From: Chloroflexota bacterium
GTDB taxonomy: Bacteria > Chloroflexota > Anaerolineae > Promineifilales > Promineifilaceae
DNA: 36,810 nt
Assembly (NCBI GenBank): GCA_012515125.1
Contig: JAAYYY010000562.1
Coordinates: 1-36,810 of the forward strand
Direction: 5' to 3'
The notes beneath the pieces were generated by a model. That model had not been told where the DNA came from, searched no databases, and saw only the letters and a list, made by a program, of their open reading frames with translations. The translations under genes were made by a program, and so were the position numbers. This document shows, in pieces, positions 16,601 through 24,405 of this stretch (the stretch's first letter is position 1; the number at the start of each line of letters is the position of its first letter).

Positions 16601-16616
16601 AAGTACTCTGGTACTT
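16601..16616. promoter_or_regulatory. Inverted repeat AAGTAC-TCTG-GTACTT, operator candidate
   Basis: Second copy of the GTAC-type dyad: 6-bp arms, 4-base spacer. It lies just upstream of a TATCAT hexamer (16638-16643) that could be a plus-strand -10, so a bound protein would sit at or above the -35 region. Confidence 0.45.
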
Positions 16617-16802
16617 CTGTAAGCACTGCGAATTTGCTATCATGTTTTCGCGGTGGTAAGTTGCAGTGAGTGAAAGGAATTATCTGACATCCCAATATCG
16701 GTTTCCACTATTATCCTGCTGGTCTTGTTCGCACTGTGCTGAACGCTGCGCCAATGCCGCGATTTATAAGACCATAGAATGACGGCGCCCGGACGGCGAG
16801 AC

Positions 16803-16820
16803 TGTCGCCCGCGGGCGACA
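16803..16820. promoter_or_regulatory. 18-bp perfect palindrome TGTCGCCCG/CGGGCGACA
   Basis: Nine-base half-sites abut with no spacer, giving perfect two-fold symmetry about 130 bases before the priming transferase gene. The form suits a dimeric repressor or activator. It could also form a stem in the leader RNA. Confidence 0.45.
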
Positions 16821-16949
16821 ACGTTAGTTGGAAGTCTCCTTCTCGCTACCGTGACGCTGGCAGGACCTATGAGCTGACATACAAGCATTCATCAGGGAGC
16901 TGGGTCCGGAGCAGGAAGGGGAGTCGTCATCCCGTATGGAGTCAATGTC

Positions 16950-17621
16950 ATGATGCAGCGTGAAGTATCGCCATTTCAGCAAATCGTTCCCGTGCAGCGG
17001 CCGCCGGTCGTCCTGTTCCGGCGCCCCTACCGCATCAGCAAGCGGCTGTTTGACATTACCCTCTGCTTGCTGGCCCTACCTATATTGCTGCCGCTCGGCG
17101 CTCTGATCGCCCTGCTCATCTGGCTCGACGATCCGGGCCCGGTTCTCTTCCGGCAGTACCGTACCGGCTTGGGTGGGCGGCGTTTTGCTATGTACAAGTT
17201 CCGGACGATGGTTACCAATGCGGAAGAGTTGAAGGCGAAGTACGCGCACCTCAACGAGCTAACCTGGCCCGATTTCAAGATCACGGACGATCCCCGCGTC
17301 ACGCGGATGGGCCGGTTCCTGCGCAAGACAAGTCTGGACGAGCTTCCTCAGGTTCTTAACGTGCTCAAGGGGGACATGAGCCTGGTCGGCCCACGCCCGA
17401 CGTCGTTCGACGTGAGTACCTACTCGCTCTGGCACACCGAACGACTGGAGGTACTGCCGGGCATCACCGGGCTATGGCAGGTCAGCGGTCGGAGCGACAT
17501 CGATTTTGACGAACGCCTGCGCCTGGACATTGAGTACATCGAGCGGCAAAGCCTGCTGTTTGATCTGGCAATCCTGTTCCGCACAGTTGGCGCCATATTC
17601 ACCAGCCGGGGCGCCTATTAA
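16950..17621 (+). CDS. Priming phosphoglycosyl transferase (bacterial sugar transferase family)
   Basis: A 223-residue enzyme that transfers a sugar-1-phosphate from a UDP-sugar to undecaprenyl phosphate, the first committed step of exopolysaccharide assembly at the inner face of the membrane. One hydrophobic helix (about residues 36-57) is followed by the conserved blocks FRQYRTG, YKFRTM, the catalytic-type SLDELPQ, SLVGPRP and GITGLWQVSGRS. It lacks the four-helix N-terminal domain of WbaP/WcaJ, so it is the short monotopic form like PglC. The ATG at 16950 is followed by a second ATG and no strong ribosome-binding site is present. It opens the polysaccharide locus. The sugar specificity cannot be read. 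Confidence 0.93.
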   Translation: MMQREVSPFQQIVPVQRPPVVLFRRPYRISKRLFDITLCLLALPILLPLGALIALLIWLDDPGPVLFRQYRTGLGGRRFAMYKFRTMVTNAEELKAKYAHLNELTWPDFKITDDPRVTRMGRFLRKTSLDELPQVLNVLKGDMSLVGPRPTSFDVSTYSLWHTERLEVLPGITGLWQVSGRSDIDFDERLRLDIEYIERQSLLFDLAILFRTVGAIFTSRGAY

Positions 17622-17679
17622 GGGACAGACGCGGCAGGAACCTGTGCTGCAGATTACCAGGGCTCGTTTAACTTCTGAA

Positions 17680-17739
17680 TAAGGAAGTAGTAACAGATTG
17701 TTAGCAGCATGGAAACCGGGACACCTTTTAAGGAAGTAG
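17680..17739 (+). repeat. Direct repeat TAAGGAAGTAG (17680-17690 and 17729-17739)
   Basis: Two exact 11-base copies whose starts are 49 bases apart. The second contains the AAGGAAG ribosome-binding site of the next gene. The first is followed ten bases on by TTG at 17698, opening a 13-codon ORF that ends within the second copy, so a leader peptide is conceivable but unsupported otherwise. Confidence 0.45.
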
Positions 17740-17743
17740 GGCG

Positions 17744-18607
17744 GTGAAGCGTTTTCGACTCACTCTCGTACTGATTATCACCTGGTTCTTTCTACTCTAT
17801 AACGTCGAGCGGTTGGATGGGCCATCGGTTAACCTTGCCTCGTTTGTGTACGGTTTTGCCTTTGTGACGGCAGTCGCCGTGATCGCCGTGCCGGCCCTCC
17901 ACGAGTGGCCGTTGCCCAGGGTTCTCCTGATCATTCTGCCGCTTTACTTCCTGCTGAAGGTCTACCTCGATTATCCGATTGTCGGGGATGGCCTGATGCA
18001 CCTGCCGATCACGGTCACCGAGATTGCGGCTCTCGTCGTCACCCTGCTTCTCGCGCGGGATATCATGCAGCGCTTCACCCATCTCCAGAAGGGGCTCGCT
18101 CGTGTGACGCTGTCGCACCTCGACGATGCCTCTCCGTTTGAGGATGGGCAGAGCCTGATCTACCGGGAGATCCGCCGCGCGCGCCGCCGGCAGCGGCCGC
18201 TCGCCCTGCTCGCGCTGAAGCCAACGGCGTCCTCGGTCTCCTACTCCATGGATCGCTTCCTGGAAGAAGCACAGGCCGAAATCATCAAGCACTACATCGG
18301 GGCGAACGTCGCCAACCTGCTGCTGACGACCCTGGAAGATTATGACATTGTGACCCGGCGCAACAACCATTTCATCGTCGTGCTGCCCGAAGCAGACGAG
18401 GATGAGCTGCAAGAAACGATCGACCGGCTGCAGCGCGAGGCGCGCAACCGGCTGGGTATTGAGTTCAGTATCGGTACGGCCCGGTTCCCCGACGACGCCG
18501 TTACCTTTGGCCAATTGTTGACCGATGCGGAACGGGCCATGCACCGTTCGTCGGCCAGCGAGCCACCGGCCGAAAGAGAAACAACCGCCGTCGAGAGTGC
18601 GGCGTAG
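17744..18607 (+). CDS. Membrane protein with degenerate GGDEF domain (RNNHF)
   Basis: A 287-residue protein with about four N-terminal membrane helices (residues about 6-105), a short linker, and a C-terminal domain with the fold signature of diguanylate cyclases. The segment DIVTRRNNHFIVVLPEAD aligns without gaps to the usual RYGGDEFAVLLPE, so GGDEF is replaced by Arg206-Asn-Asn-His-Phe210. The later FSIGTARFPDDA and LLTDAERAMH blocks are well kept. Loss of both Gly and of the acidic metal ligand argues against c-di-GMP synthesis; a ligand-binding or scaffolding role is inferred. The start is GTG 17744 with AAGGAAG upstream. It sits between the priming transferase and the Wzz-like gene, so it may control chain length or initiation. 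Confidence 0.82.
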   Translation: MKRFRLTLVLIITWFFLLYNVERLDGPSVNLASFVYGFAFVTAVAVIAVPALHEWPLPRVLLIILPLYFLLKVYLDYPIVGDGLMHLPITVTEIAALVVTLLLARDIMQRFTHLQKGLARVTLSHLDDASPFEDGQSLIYREIRRARRRQRPLALLALKPTASSVSYSMDRFLEEAQAEIIKHYIGANVANLLLTTLEDYDIVTRRNNHFIVVLPEADEDELQETIDRLQREARNRLGIEFSIGTARFPDDAVTFGQLLTDAERAMHRSSASEPPAERETTAVESAA

Positions 18608-18659
18608 CGAGCCGGCTCGTCCTGCGGACCGAGGGGGCTTACCTGGAGAGAGAATCACC

Positions 18660-20324
18660 ATGGAAAAACAACATCTACGCCGTCTGCTCCGTCGCTGGTT
18701 GTGGCTGTTCCTGCTGGGAGCCGTTGTCGCCGGCGCCATCAGTTATGCCATTGAGAGCCGCAACCCGCCGCTGTACGCGACGACCGCCAGGCTGATTGTC
18801 GGGCCGGGCATCGACAGCCCCAGCCCCGACCTCAACGACCTGCGCGCTGGCGGCCAGCTGATGCAGACCTACGCCGAGTTGCCGGAGACGACGCCGTTCC
18901 TGCGTTCGGTTATCGAACAGCTCAACCTGAACCTGACGCCTTCTCAGCTGGAGGACATGATCACGGTCTATACCAATACCGATACGCAGCTACTCAGCAT
19001 CGACGTGGTCACCCCCGATCCTGTTATGGCGACGGCGATTGCCAACTCGGTGGCAGAGACCCTCGTCCGTTATAGCCCCTCCGGGGGCGAGACGCCGGCC
19101 GGCGCCCTGCACCAGCAGATTCTCCGGCAGGCGGATGAGATCGAAGCCTCTATTCCGGTAATCACTCAGCGGATTGAAGAGCTGGAGCAGAACATTGCGG
19201 CAACGGACGACGTCGAGGCGCAGCAGTTCCTCGCCGAGCAGCTCTTCGCCGAGCGGGAACGGCTTGACGAGTACCGTAGCACGCTGACGGGCCTCTTCGA
19301 GACGCTGCAGCGGTCGGCGACGAACCAGGTCAAGATCATCGAGCCAGCGCGACCGCCGACGCTCGTAGCTTCGCGGCTCTGGCTTGCGGTAGCCATCGGT
19401 GTTCTCGCCGGGTTGACCTTCAGCGCCCTTCTCGTCTTCGGTTACGAATACCTGACCGACAGTGTCGATACTGCCGAGGAAATGAGCGAGGCGACCGGCG
19501 TGGCTACGCTGGCCACCCTGGCTCGTAGCAAACCCATGCACAGCCCGCCACACATGAAAATGGTGGTCCGCGCGCAACCGACATCGGCAGCGGCCGAGGA
19601 ATACCGCACGGCGGCGATCAAGCTGCTCTTTGCCCGCCAGACGGGCCGCCCGATGCGTTCCATCCTGATGACCAGCGTGGAAGAAGAGCAGGATATCGGC
19701 GAGATCGCCGCGAACCTGGCTATCGTGCTGACCCAGACGGGCAGCCGGGTGGTGCTTGTGGACGGCAATATGCAGCGGCCAACCATCGGCCAGCACTTCG
19801 GCTTCCTCGACCGCTGCGGCCTGACCGACGTTCTGCGCGGCGCCTGCACGACGGCCGATCCCACCACCGTATACTGGGCGCCAGGGCTTTCCGTCCTGCC
19901 CAGCGGCTCGCTAACCGACAATGCCTTTACCCTGCTGGCCTCGCCGCGCATGGTGGACGTGCTGCAAGAGCTACAGGCGCGCACGGATATCGTCCTGATC
20001 ACCGCCTCGCCCCTCAGCAGCTCGGCCGACAGCCTTTTCCTCGCTCCGCACGTGGACGGCGTCATCCTCGTCGCTCAGAGCCGGCAGGCGCGCCGCCGTA
20101 TGCTGCGCAGCGCCGTCGCCAGCCTGCAGGCGGTCGGCGCCTCTATCGTCGGCGGCCTCCTCCAGGAAGGGGGCCGGCCCACGCGCCGCATCGCCTGGGG
20201 CCGCCAGCCAGACGTGGTGCGCGAGCTGGAAGACACCCTTCCCCTCCGCCCAGAGGAAGAGGATGTCCCCGAGCCCGAACAGGCCGAAGTAGGGCGTTCC
20301 TTCGACACCCTCCCTTCACAGTAA
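18660..20324 (+). CDS. Wzz/BY-kinase-like chain-length regulator with dead ATPase domain
   Basis: A 554-residue polysaccharide co-polymerase. Membrane helices at about 12-30 and 240-262 flank a Wzz-type extracellular coil region. The C-terminal domain (about 300-500) matches tyrosine autokinases of the CpsD/Wzc type in order and spacing. However, Walker A reads TSVEEEQDIGEIAANLA, with Ile346-Gly347 where Lys-Ser/Thr belong. Walker A' reads VDGNMQRP with Asn370 for Asp, and Walker B reads VLITASP with Thr448 for Asp. No Tyr-rich tail is present (the end is acidic). It is therefore predicted to be catalytically dead. The start is ATG 18660 after GGAGAG; the ORF-track start at 18525 lies inside the upstream gene. 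Confidence 0.88.
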   Translation: MEKQHLRRLLRRWLWLFLLGAVVAGAISYAIESRNPPLYATTARLIVGPGIDSPSPDLNDLRAGGQLMQTYAELPETTPFLRSVIEQLNLNLTPSQLEDMITVYTNTDTQLLSIDVVTPDPVMATAIANSVAETLVRYSPSGGETPAGALHQQILRQADEIEASIPVITQRIEELEQNIAATDDVEAQQFLAEQLFAERERLDEYRSTLTGLFETLQRSATNQVKIIEPARPPTLVASRLWLAVAIGVLAGLTFSALLVFGYEYLTDSVDTAEEMSEATGVATLATLARSKPMHSPPHMKMVVRAQPTSAAAEEYRTAAIKLLFARQTGRPMRSILMTSVEEEQDIGEIAANLAIVLTQTGSRVVLVDGNMQRPTIGQHFGFLDRCGLTDVLRGACTTADPTTVYWAPGLSVLPSGSLTDNAFTLLASPRMVDVLQELQARTDIVLITASPLSSSADSLFLAPHVDGVILVAQSRQARRRMLRSAVASLQAVGASIVGGLLQEGGRPTRRIAWGRQPDVVRELEDTLPLRPEEEDVPEPEQAEVGRSFDTLPSQ

Positions 20325-21959
20325 ATGGCCTACATCGCCGAGGAACAGGATTCGCAGGGTAATTCCATGACATCCGAACCACCCGTCGTTCCGGTCGCGG
20401 AGATGGCCGACGGCGCCTCTACCCGCGACCAGGGAGCGAAGGCCACACGCCGCCACATCCGCGGCTCGTCTATCCTCTTTGCCGGACGGCTGATTTCCAT
20501 CGCCCTCAACTTTGGCGTGCAGGTGCTCACCGTTCGCTATCTGTTGAAGAGCGACTACGGCGCCTTCGCCTACGCCCTGTCCATTGCCTCAATCGGTGCA
20601 AGCGTCGCCCTCTTTGGCCTGGACAAGGCGGTAGCGCGCTTCATTCCCATCTATGAGGAGCGCGGCGAAGATGACAAGATGCTCGGCACCATCGTCATGA
20701 CGCTGCTGACCATTCTGGGAATTGGCGCTGCGCTCGTCCTGGGCGTCATTGGCTTTCGCGGCCTCATCGGCGACCGCTTCGTCCAGGACCCGCTCGCCGT
20801 CTCGCTGCTGGTTCTGCTGATTCTGCTTTCGCCCCTGCAGGCTATCGATAGCTGGTTCCAGGGGCTCTTCGCTGTGTTCGCCAAGCCGCAGGCCATCTTT
20901 GTACGCCGCTACGTGCTGGGACCGGTCATGAAGCTCGCTGCCGTGCTCGTCGTCATCCTCAGCCGTCAGGGCGTCTACGTGCTCGCCGTCGGCTATCTCG
21001 TCGCCGCCATCATCGGCTCTCTGATCTATGCCGCCATGCTGCGCCAGCTTTTCCGCGAGCGCGGCATCCGCGTCAGCGAGACGCTACGGCGCATTGTCTT
21101 CCCGGTGCGCGAGGTCTTCTCCTTCAGCACGCCGCTGCTGACCAGCGACGTCATGAACATCCTGAAGTCCAGTTTTGTCGTCGTCTTGCTGCAATATTTC
21201 GCCAGCACGACAGAGGTGGCCGAGTTCCGCGCCGTCGTCCCCGTTGCCGGCCTCAACCTCATTGTCATGCAAAGCTTCAAATATCTCTTCACGCCGGAAG
21301 CGGCCCGCCTCTTTGCCCGCCAGGATAGCCAGGGGATCAACGACCTCTACTGGCGTTCGGCTACGTGGATCGCCGTGATCACCTTCCCGGTGTTCGCCGC
21401 CTCCTTCTCCCTCGCGCGCCCCCTGACGGTTCTGCTCTTTGAGGAGCGCTACGCCAGCTCGGCGACGGTGCTGGCGCTGCTCACGCTGGGCAACTATATG
21501 AACGCCGCTATGGGCTTCAACGCTTACACCCTGCGCGTCTTTGGCAAGGTTGGCTATATTGTCGCCATCGACCTGTTCACCGCGCTCGTCGGCGTGGTCC
21601 TGAACGTCCTGCTCATCCCGCCCTATGGGGCCATTGGCGCCGCCATCGGTACGACGGCTGCGCTCGTTCTCTACAACCTGCTCAACCACGCCGGCCTGCT
21701 GCTGGGCACACAGATCCGGCTCTTCCAGCCCCGTTACCTGCGCGTCTATGCCAGCATTGTCCTCGGCGCTGTCGTGCTGCTGCTGATCGACCTGCTGCTT
21801 GAGCCGGGCGTTGTCGCCGGAGGCCTGTTGATCGCCGCCATTTCCCTGCTGCTCGTCCTCTTTAACTGGCAGGTGATGGAGGCCGGCCGGATGTTCCCCG
21901 AGCTGCATCGCATTCCGGTCCTCGGCCCGCGTCTGATGGCCCTGGAGAAACAATCATGA
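20325..21959 (+). CDS. Wzx-type polysaccharide flippase (MOP superfamily)
   Basis: A 544-residue polytopic membrane protein of the oligosaccharide flippase family, which moves undecaprenyl-linked repeat units across the membrane. The N-terminal block GSSILFAGRLISIALNFGVQ and the following VRYLLKSDYGAFAYALS are typical of the first helices; twelve to fourteen hydrophobic segments follow. The ORF starts at an ATG abutting the upstream TAA. A second in-frame ATG at 20367 with AGGG seven bases upstream may be the real start, which would remove 14 residues. Its stop overlaps the next start as ATGA. It belongs with the polymerase and Wzz-like protein of the same locus. Confidence 0.92.
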   Translation: MAYIAEEQDSQGNSMTSEPPVVPVAEMADGASTRDQGAKATRRHIRGSSILFAGRLISIALNFGVQVLTVRYLLKSDYGAFAYALSIASIGASVALFGLDKAVARFIPIYEERGEDDKMLGTIVMTLLTILGIGAALVLGVIGFRGLIGDRFVQDPLAVSLLVLLILLSPLQAIDSWFQGLFAVFAKPQAIFVRRYVLGPVMKLAAVLVVILSRQGVYVLAVGYLVAAIIGSLIYAAMLRQLFRERGIRVSETLRRIVFPVREVFSFSTPLLTSDVMNILKSSFVVVLLQYFASTTEVAEFRAVVPVAGLNLIVMQSFKYLFTPEAARLFARQDSQGINDLYWRSATWIAVITFPVFAASFSLARPLTVLLFEERYASSATVLALLTLGNYMNAAMGFNAYTLRVFGKVGYIVAIDLFTALVGVVLNVLLIPPYGAIGAAIGTTAALVLYNLLNHAGLLLGTQIRLFQPRYLRVYASIVLGAVVLLLIDLLLEPGVVAGGLLIAAISLLLVLFNWQVMEAGRMFPELHRIPVLGPRLMALEKQS

Positions 21960-23239
21960 TCGCCCACGCCGAACAGACGCTCGAACGCGACCTGGAGCAG
22001 AGGCTGGAGCCACAGCCGCAGCCGCCGCGCGTGGCCTATATTATGTCGCGCTTCCCCAAGCTGACAGAGACGTTTGTGCTGCTGGAGATCATGGCGCTGG
22101 AAGCCCAGGGCTTTTGCGTGGAACTCTTCCCGCTGTGGCGCGAAAAGGCGACGACCATCCATCCCGAGGCGCAGGAGCTGGTCGAGCGCGCCCATTACAC
22201 GCCCGCCCTCAACCTGCCTATTCTGCGAGCCAATCTGCGCGCGCTGTGGAAGCAGCCCCGCGCTTACCTGGGCGCTCTGGGCACGCTGGTGCGGACCAAC
22301 CTGGGCAGCTCGCGCTATCTGGCCGGCGGGCTGGCCGCCTTCCCTAAGGCCGTCTACATGGGCGAGCAGATGCTGGCGGCCGGCGTCGGCCACGTCCACG
22401 CTCATTTCGCCAGCCACCCGGCAGCCGCCGCCTTCGTCATCCATCGCCTCACCGGGCTACCTTACAGCTTCACGGCCCACGGCTCTGACCTGCATCGCGA
22501 CCAGCACATGCTCTGCGAGAAGGTCGCCGAGGCGGCCTTCGTCGTAGCCATTTCCGACTATAACCGCAACGTCATCCTGTCGCACTGCGGCGGCCAGAAA
22601 AACGGCCATCTGCGGGTGATCCACTGCGGTGTGGACACGACCCAGATTGAACCGCGCTGTAGCTACGAGCAGCACGGCCCTCTGCGTCTGCTCTGTATCG
22701 GCACGCTGCACACCGTCAAAGGGCAGAGCTATCTCATCGCGGCGCTGGCCGAGCTACGCCGGCAGGGCATCGACGCGACCGTCGATTTTGTTGGGGACGG
22801 CCCGGACCGCGCCGCGCTGGAGCAGCAGGCCGAGCAGGCCGGCGTCGGCCCGTTTGTGCAGTTCCACGGCGCGCAGACCCGCGAGCAGGTGATGGCCCAC
22901 CTGCGCCGGGCTGACGTGGCCGTGGCCCCCAGCGTGCCTACCGCCGATGGCCGGCGCGAAGGCATCCCTGTCGCCCTGATGGAGGCGATGGCGGCGGGCC
23001 TGCCTGTCGTCGCCAGTCGGCTCTCCGGCATCCCCGAGCTGGTGACGGACGGGAAGTCCGGTCTCCTGACCCCACCCGGCGACGTGGCGGCGCTGGCAGC
23101 GGCTATCCGGCGCCTGCACGACGATCCGGCGCTGCGCGAGAGGCTCGGCCGGGCCGCGCGCGCCACCGTCGAGCGGGATTTCGACCTGCACGGCAACGTC
23201 GCCCTGCTGGCCCGGCAGTTCCAGGAGGCGCAGGCATGA
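21956..23239 (+). CDS. Glycosyltransferase family 4 (GT-B fold)
   Basis: A 427-residue cytoplasmic retaining glycosyltransferase that would add a sugar to the lipid-linked repeat unit. The N-terminal acceptor domain starts YIMSRFPKLTETFVLLEI and includes the FTAHGSDLH segment. The C-terminal nucleotide-sugar domain has IGTLHTVKGQSYLIAAL and the EX7E motif EGIPVALME (Glu335 and Glu343), followed by GLPVVASRLSGIPELV. It overlaps both neighbours by ATGA, indicating coupled translation with the flippase and GT2 genes. The donor sugar is not predictable. Confidence 0.92.
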   Translation: MIAHAEQTLERDLEQRLEPQPQPPRVAYIMSRFPKLTETFVLLEIMALEAQGFCVELFPLWREKATTIHPEAQELVERAHYTPALNLPILRANLRALWKQPRAYLGALGTLVRTNLGSSRYLAGGLAAFPKAVYMGEQMLAAGVGHVHAHFASHPAAAAFVIHRLTGLPYSFTAHGSDLHRDQHMLCEKVAEAAFVVAISDYNRNVILSHCGGQKNGHLRVIHCGVDTTQIEPRCSYEQHGPLRLLCIGTLHTVKGQSYLIAALAELRRQGIDATVDFVGDGPDRAALEQQAEQAGVGPFVQFHGAQTREQVMAHLRRADVAVAPSVPTADGRREGIPVALMEAMAAGLPVVASRLSGIPELVTDGKSGLLTPPGDVAALAAAIRRLHDDPALRERLGRAARATVERDFDLHGNVALLARQFQEAQA

Positions 23240-24405
23240 GGCTGTTCCTCTTCTGGAGTTCGGTAGGGCTGCTGATCTACACCTATTTCCTCTTCCCGCT
23301 GCTCGTCGCCGCGCGCGCCGTGCTGCGCCCCCGGCCGCACCGGGAGGCAAACATTACCCCATCCGTCAGCGTGATCATCGCCGCGCACAACGAAGAGGCC
23401 GTCATCGGCCCCAAGCTCGACAACCTGCTCTCGCTCGACTACCCGCGCGACTGCCTGGAGGTGATCGTCGCCTCCGATGGGTCGGATGACGGCACGAACG
23501 AGCTGGTGCGCACCTACGAGTGGCAGGGCGTGCACCTGCTGGCCCTGCCCCGGCAGGGCAAAGCGGCGGCCCTCAACGCCGCCGTCGCCGAGACCAAGGG
23601 CGAGATCCTCGTCTTCTCGGACGCCAACAGCATCTACGCGCCCGGCGCGCTGCGGGCTCTCGTCCGCCCCTTCGCCGACCCGACCGTGGGCGGCGTGGCC
23701 GGCAACCAGGTCTACCGGCCCGCCCCGGAGGCCAGCCTGGCCGGCGAGGGCGAAAAGCAATATTGGGGGCTGGATCGTCAGCTCAAGCTGTACGAAAGCG
23801 CCGCCGGGAACGTCATTTCGGCGACCGGGGCCATCTATGCCATCCGCCGCGAGCTGTTCGCGCCGGTCGCTGAGGGCGTCACCGACGACTTCTACACCTC
23901 AACGGGCGTGATCGCCCAGGGTTACCGCCTCGTCTTTGCGCCGCAGGCCATCGCCTACGAAGCGGTGGCGGGAAAGAGTGGCGACGAGTTCGGCCGCAAA
24001 GTGCGCGTCATCACCCGTGGCCTGCGGGGCGTCCTGCTGCGCCGCGAGCTGCTGGACCCGCGCCGCCACGGCTTCTACGCACTACAGCTCTTCTCGCATA
24101 AGGTGCTGCGGCGGCTGGTCGCCGTGCCGCTCCTCTTGCTGGCCCTCGTCAGCCCGCTGCTGTGGGCGCGCGGCGCGCTCTACCGTCTCGCCACGCTCGG
24201 CCAGGCGCTGTTTTATGGCCTGGCGGCCGCGGGCATCGCCGCGGAACGTTCGGGTCGCAAGCTACACAGGCTGCTGGCGCTGCCCGCCTACTTCTCGCTG
24301 GTCAACGTCGCCGCGCTGCAGGCGACGCTGAACGTCTTGCGCGGGCGCTCCATCGTCGTCTGGGAGCCGACCCGCGCCACGGCAGCGCCGGAGGAGGGAC
24401 GATGA
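23236..24405 (+). CDS. Membrane-associated glycosyltransferase family 2
   Basis: A 389-residue inverting GT-A enzyme. An N-terminal membrane helix (about residues 3-28) precedes SVSVIIAAHNEEAVIG, the nucleotide-binding VIVASDGSDDGTNELV and the acidic FSDANS block. C-terminal hydrophobic segments (about 285-350) anchor it, as in hyaluronan/cellulose-synthase-like or chain-elongating GT2 proteins. The ITRGLRGVLLRR region lies where a QxxRW-type motif would be, but that motif is not intact. It overlaps its neighbours by ATGA on both sides. A role in repeat-unit assembly is likely. Confidence 0.9.
   Translation: MRLFLFWSSVGLLIYTYFLFPLLVAARAVLRPRPHREANITPSVSVIIAAHNEEAVIGPKLDNLLSLDYPRDCLEVIVASDGSDDGTNELVRTYEWQGVHLLALPRQGKAAALNAAVAETKGEILVFSDANSIYAPGALRALVRPFADPTVGGVAGNQVYRPAPEASLAGEGEKQYWGLDRQLKLYESAAGNVISATGAIYAIRRELFAPVAEGVTDDFYTSTGVIAQGYRLVFAPQAIAYEAVAGKSGDEFGRKVRVITRGLRGVLLRRELLDPRRHGFYALQLFSHKVLRRLVAVPLLLLALVSPLLWARGALYRLATLGQALFYGLAAAGIAAERSGRKLHRLLALPAYFSLVNVAALQATLNVLRGRSIVVWEPTRATAAPEEGR

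Larger units (their letters stand above)
16593..16949. other. Intergenic region upstream of the exopolysaccharide locus
   Basis: This stretch looks more AT-rich than the rest and contains no supported gene. It holds one of the two GTAC dyads (16601-16616), a TATCAT hexamer (16638), TTTATAAG (16763), and an 18-bp perfect palindrome (16803-16820). The minus-strand ORF 16640-16888 and a 32-codon plus-strand ORF at 16779 lack ribosome-binding sites. Together with the putative untranslated stretch 16413-16592 this is the longest non-coding region in the window and the likely control region of the locus. Confidence 0.6.

Noticed and set aside
16779-16877. Plus-strand 32-codon ORF with a short hydrophobic end
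   Set aside because: No Shine-Dalgarno sequence and it contains the palindrome; chance ORF is likelier.
16640-16888. Minus-strand 82-codon ORF in the polysaccharide control region
   Set aside because: No ribosome-binding site, residue composition unlike the neighbours, and it runs across the 18-bp palindrome.
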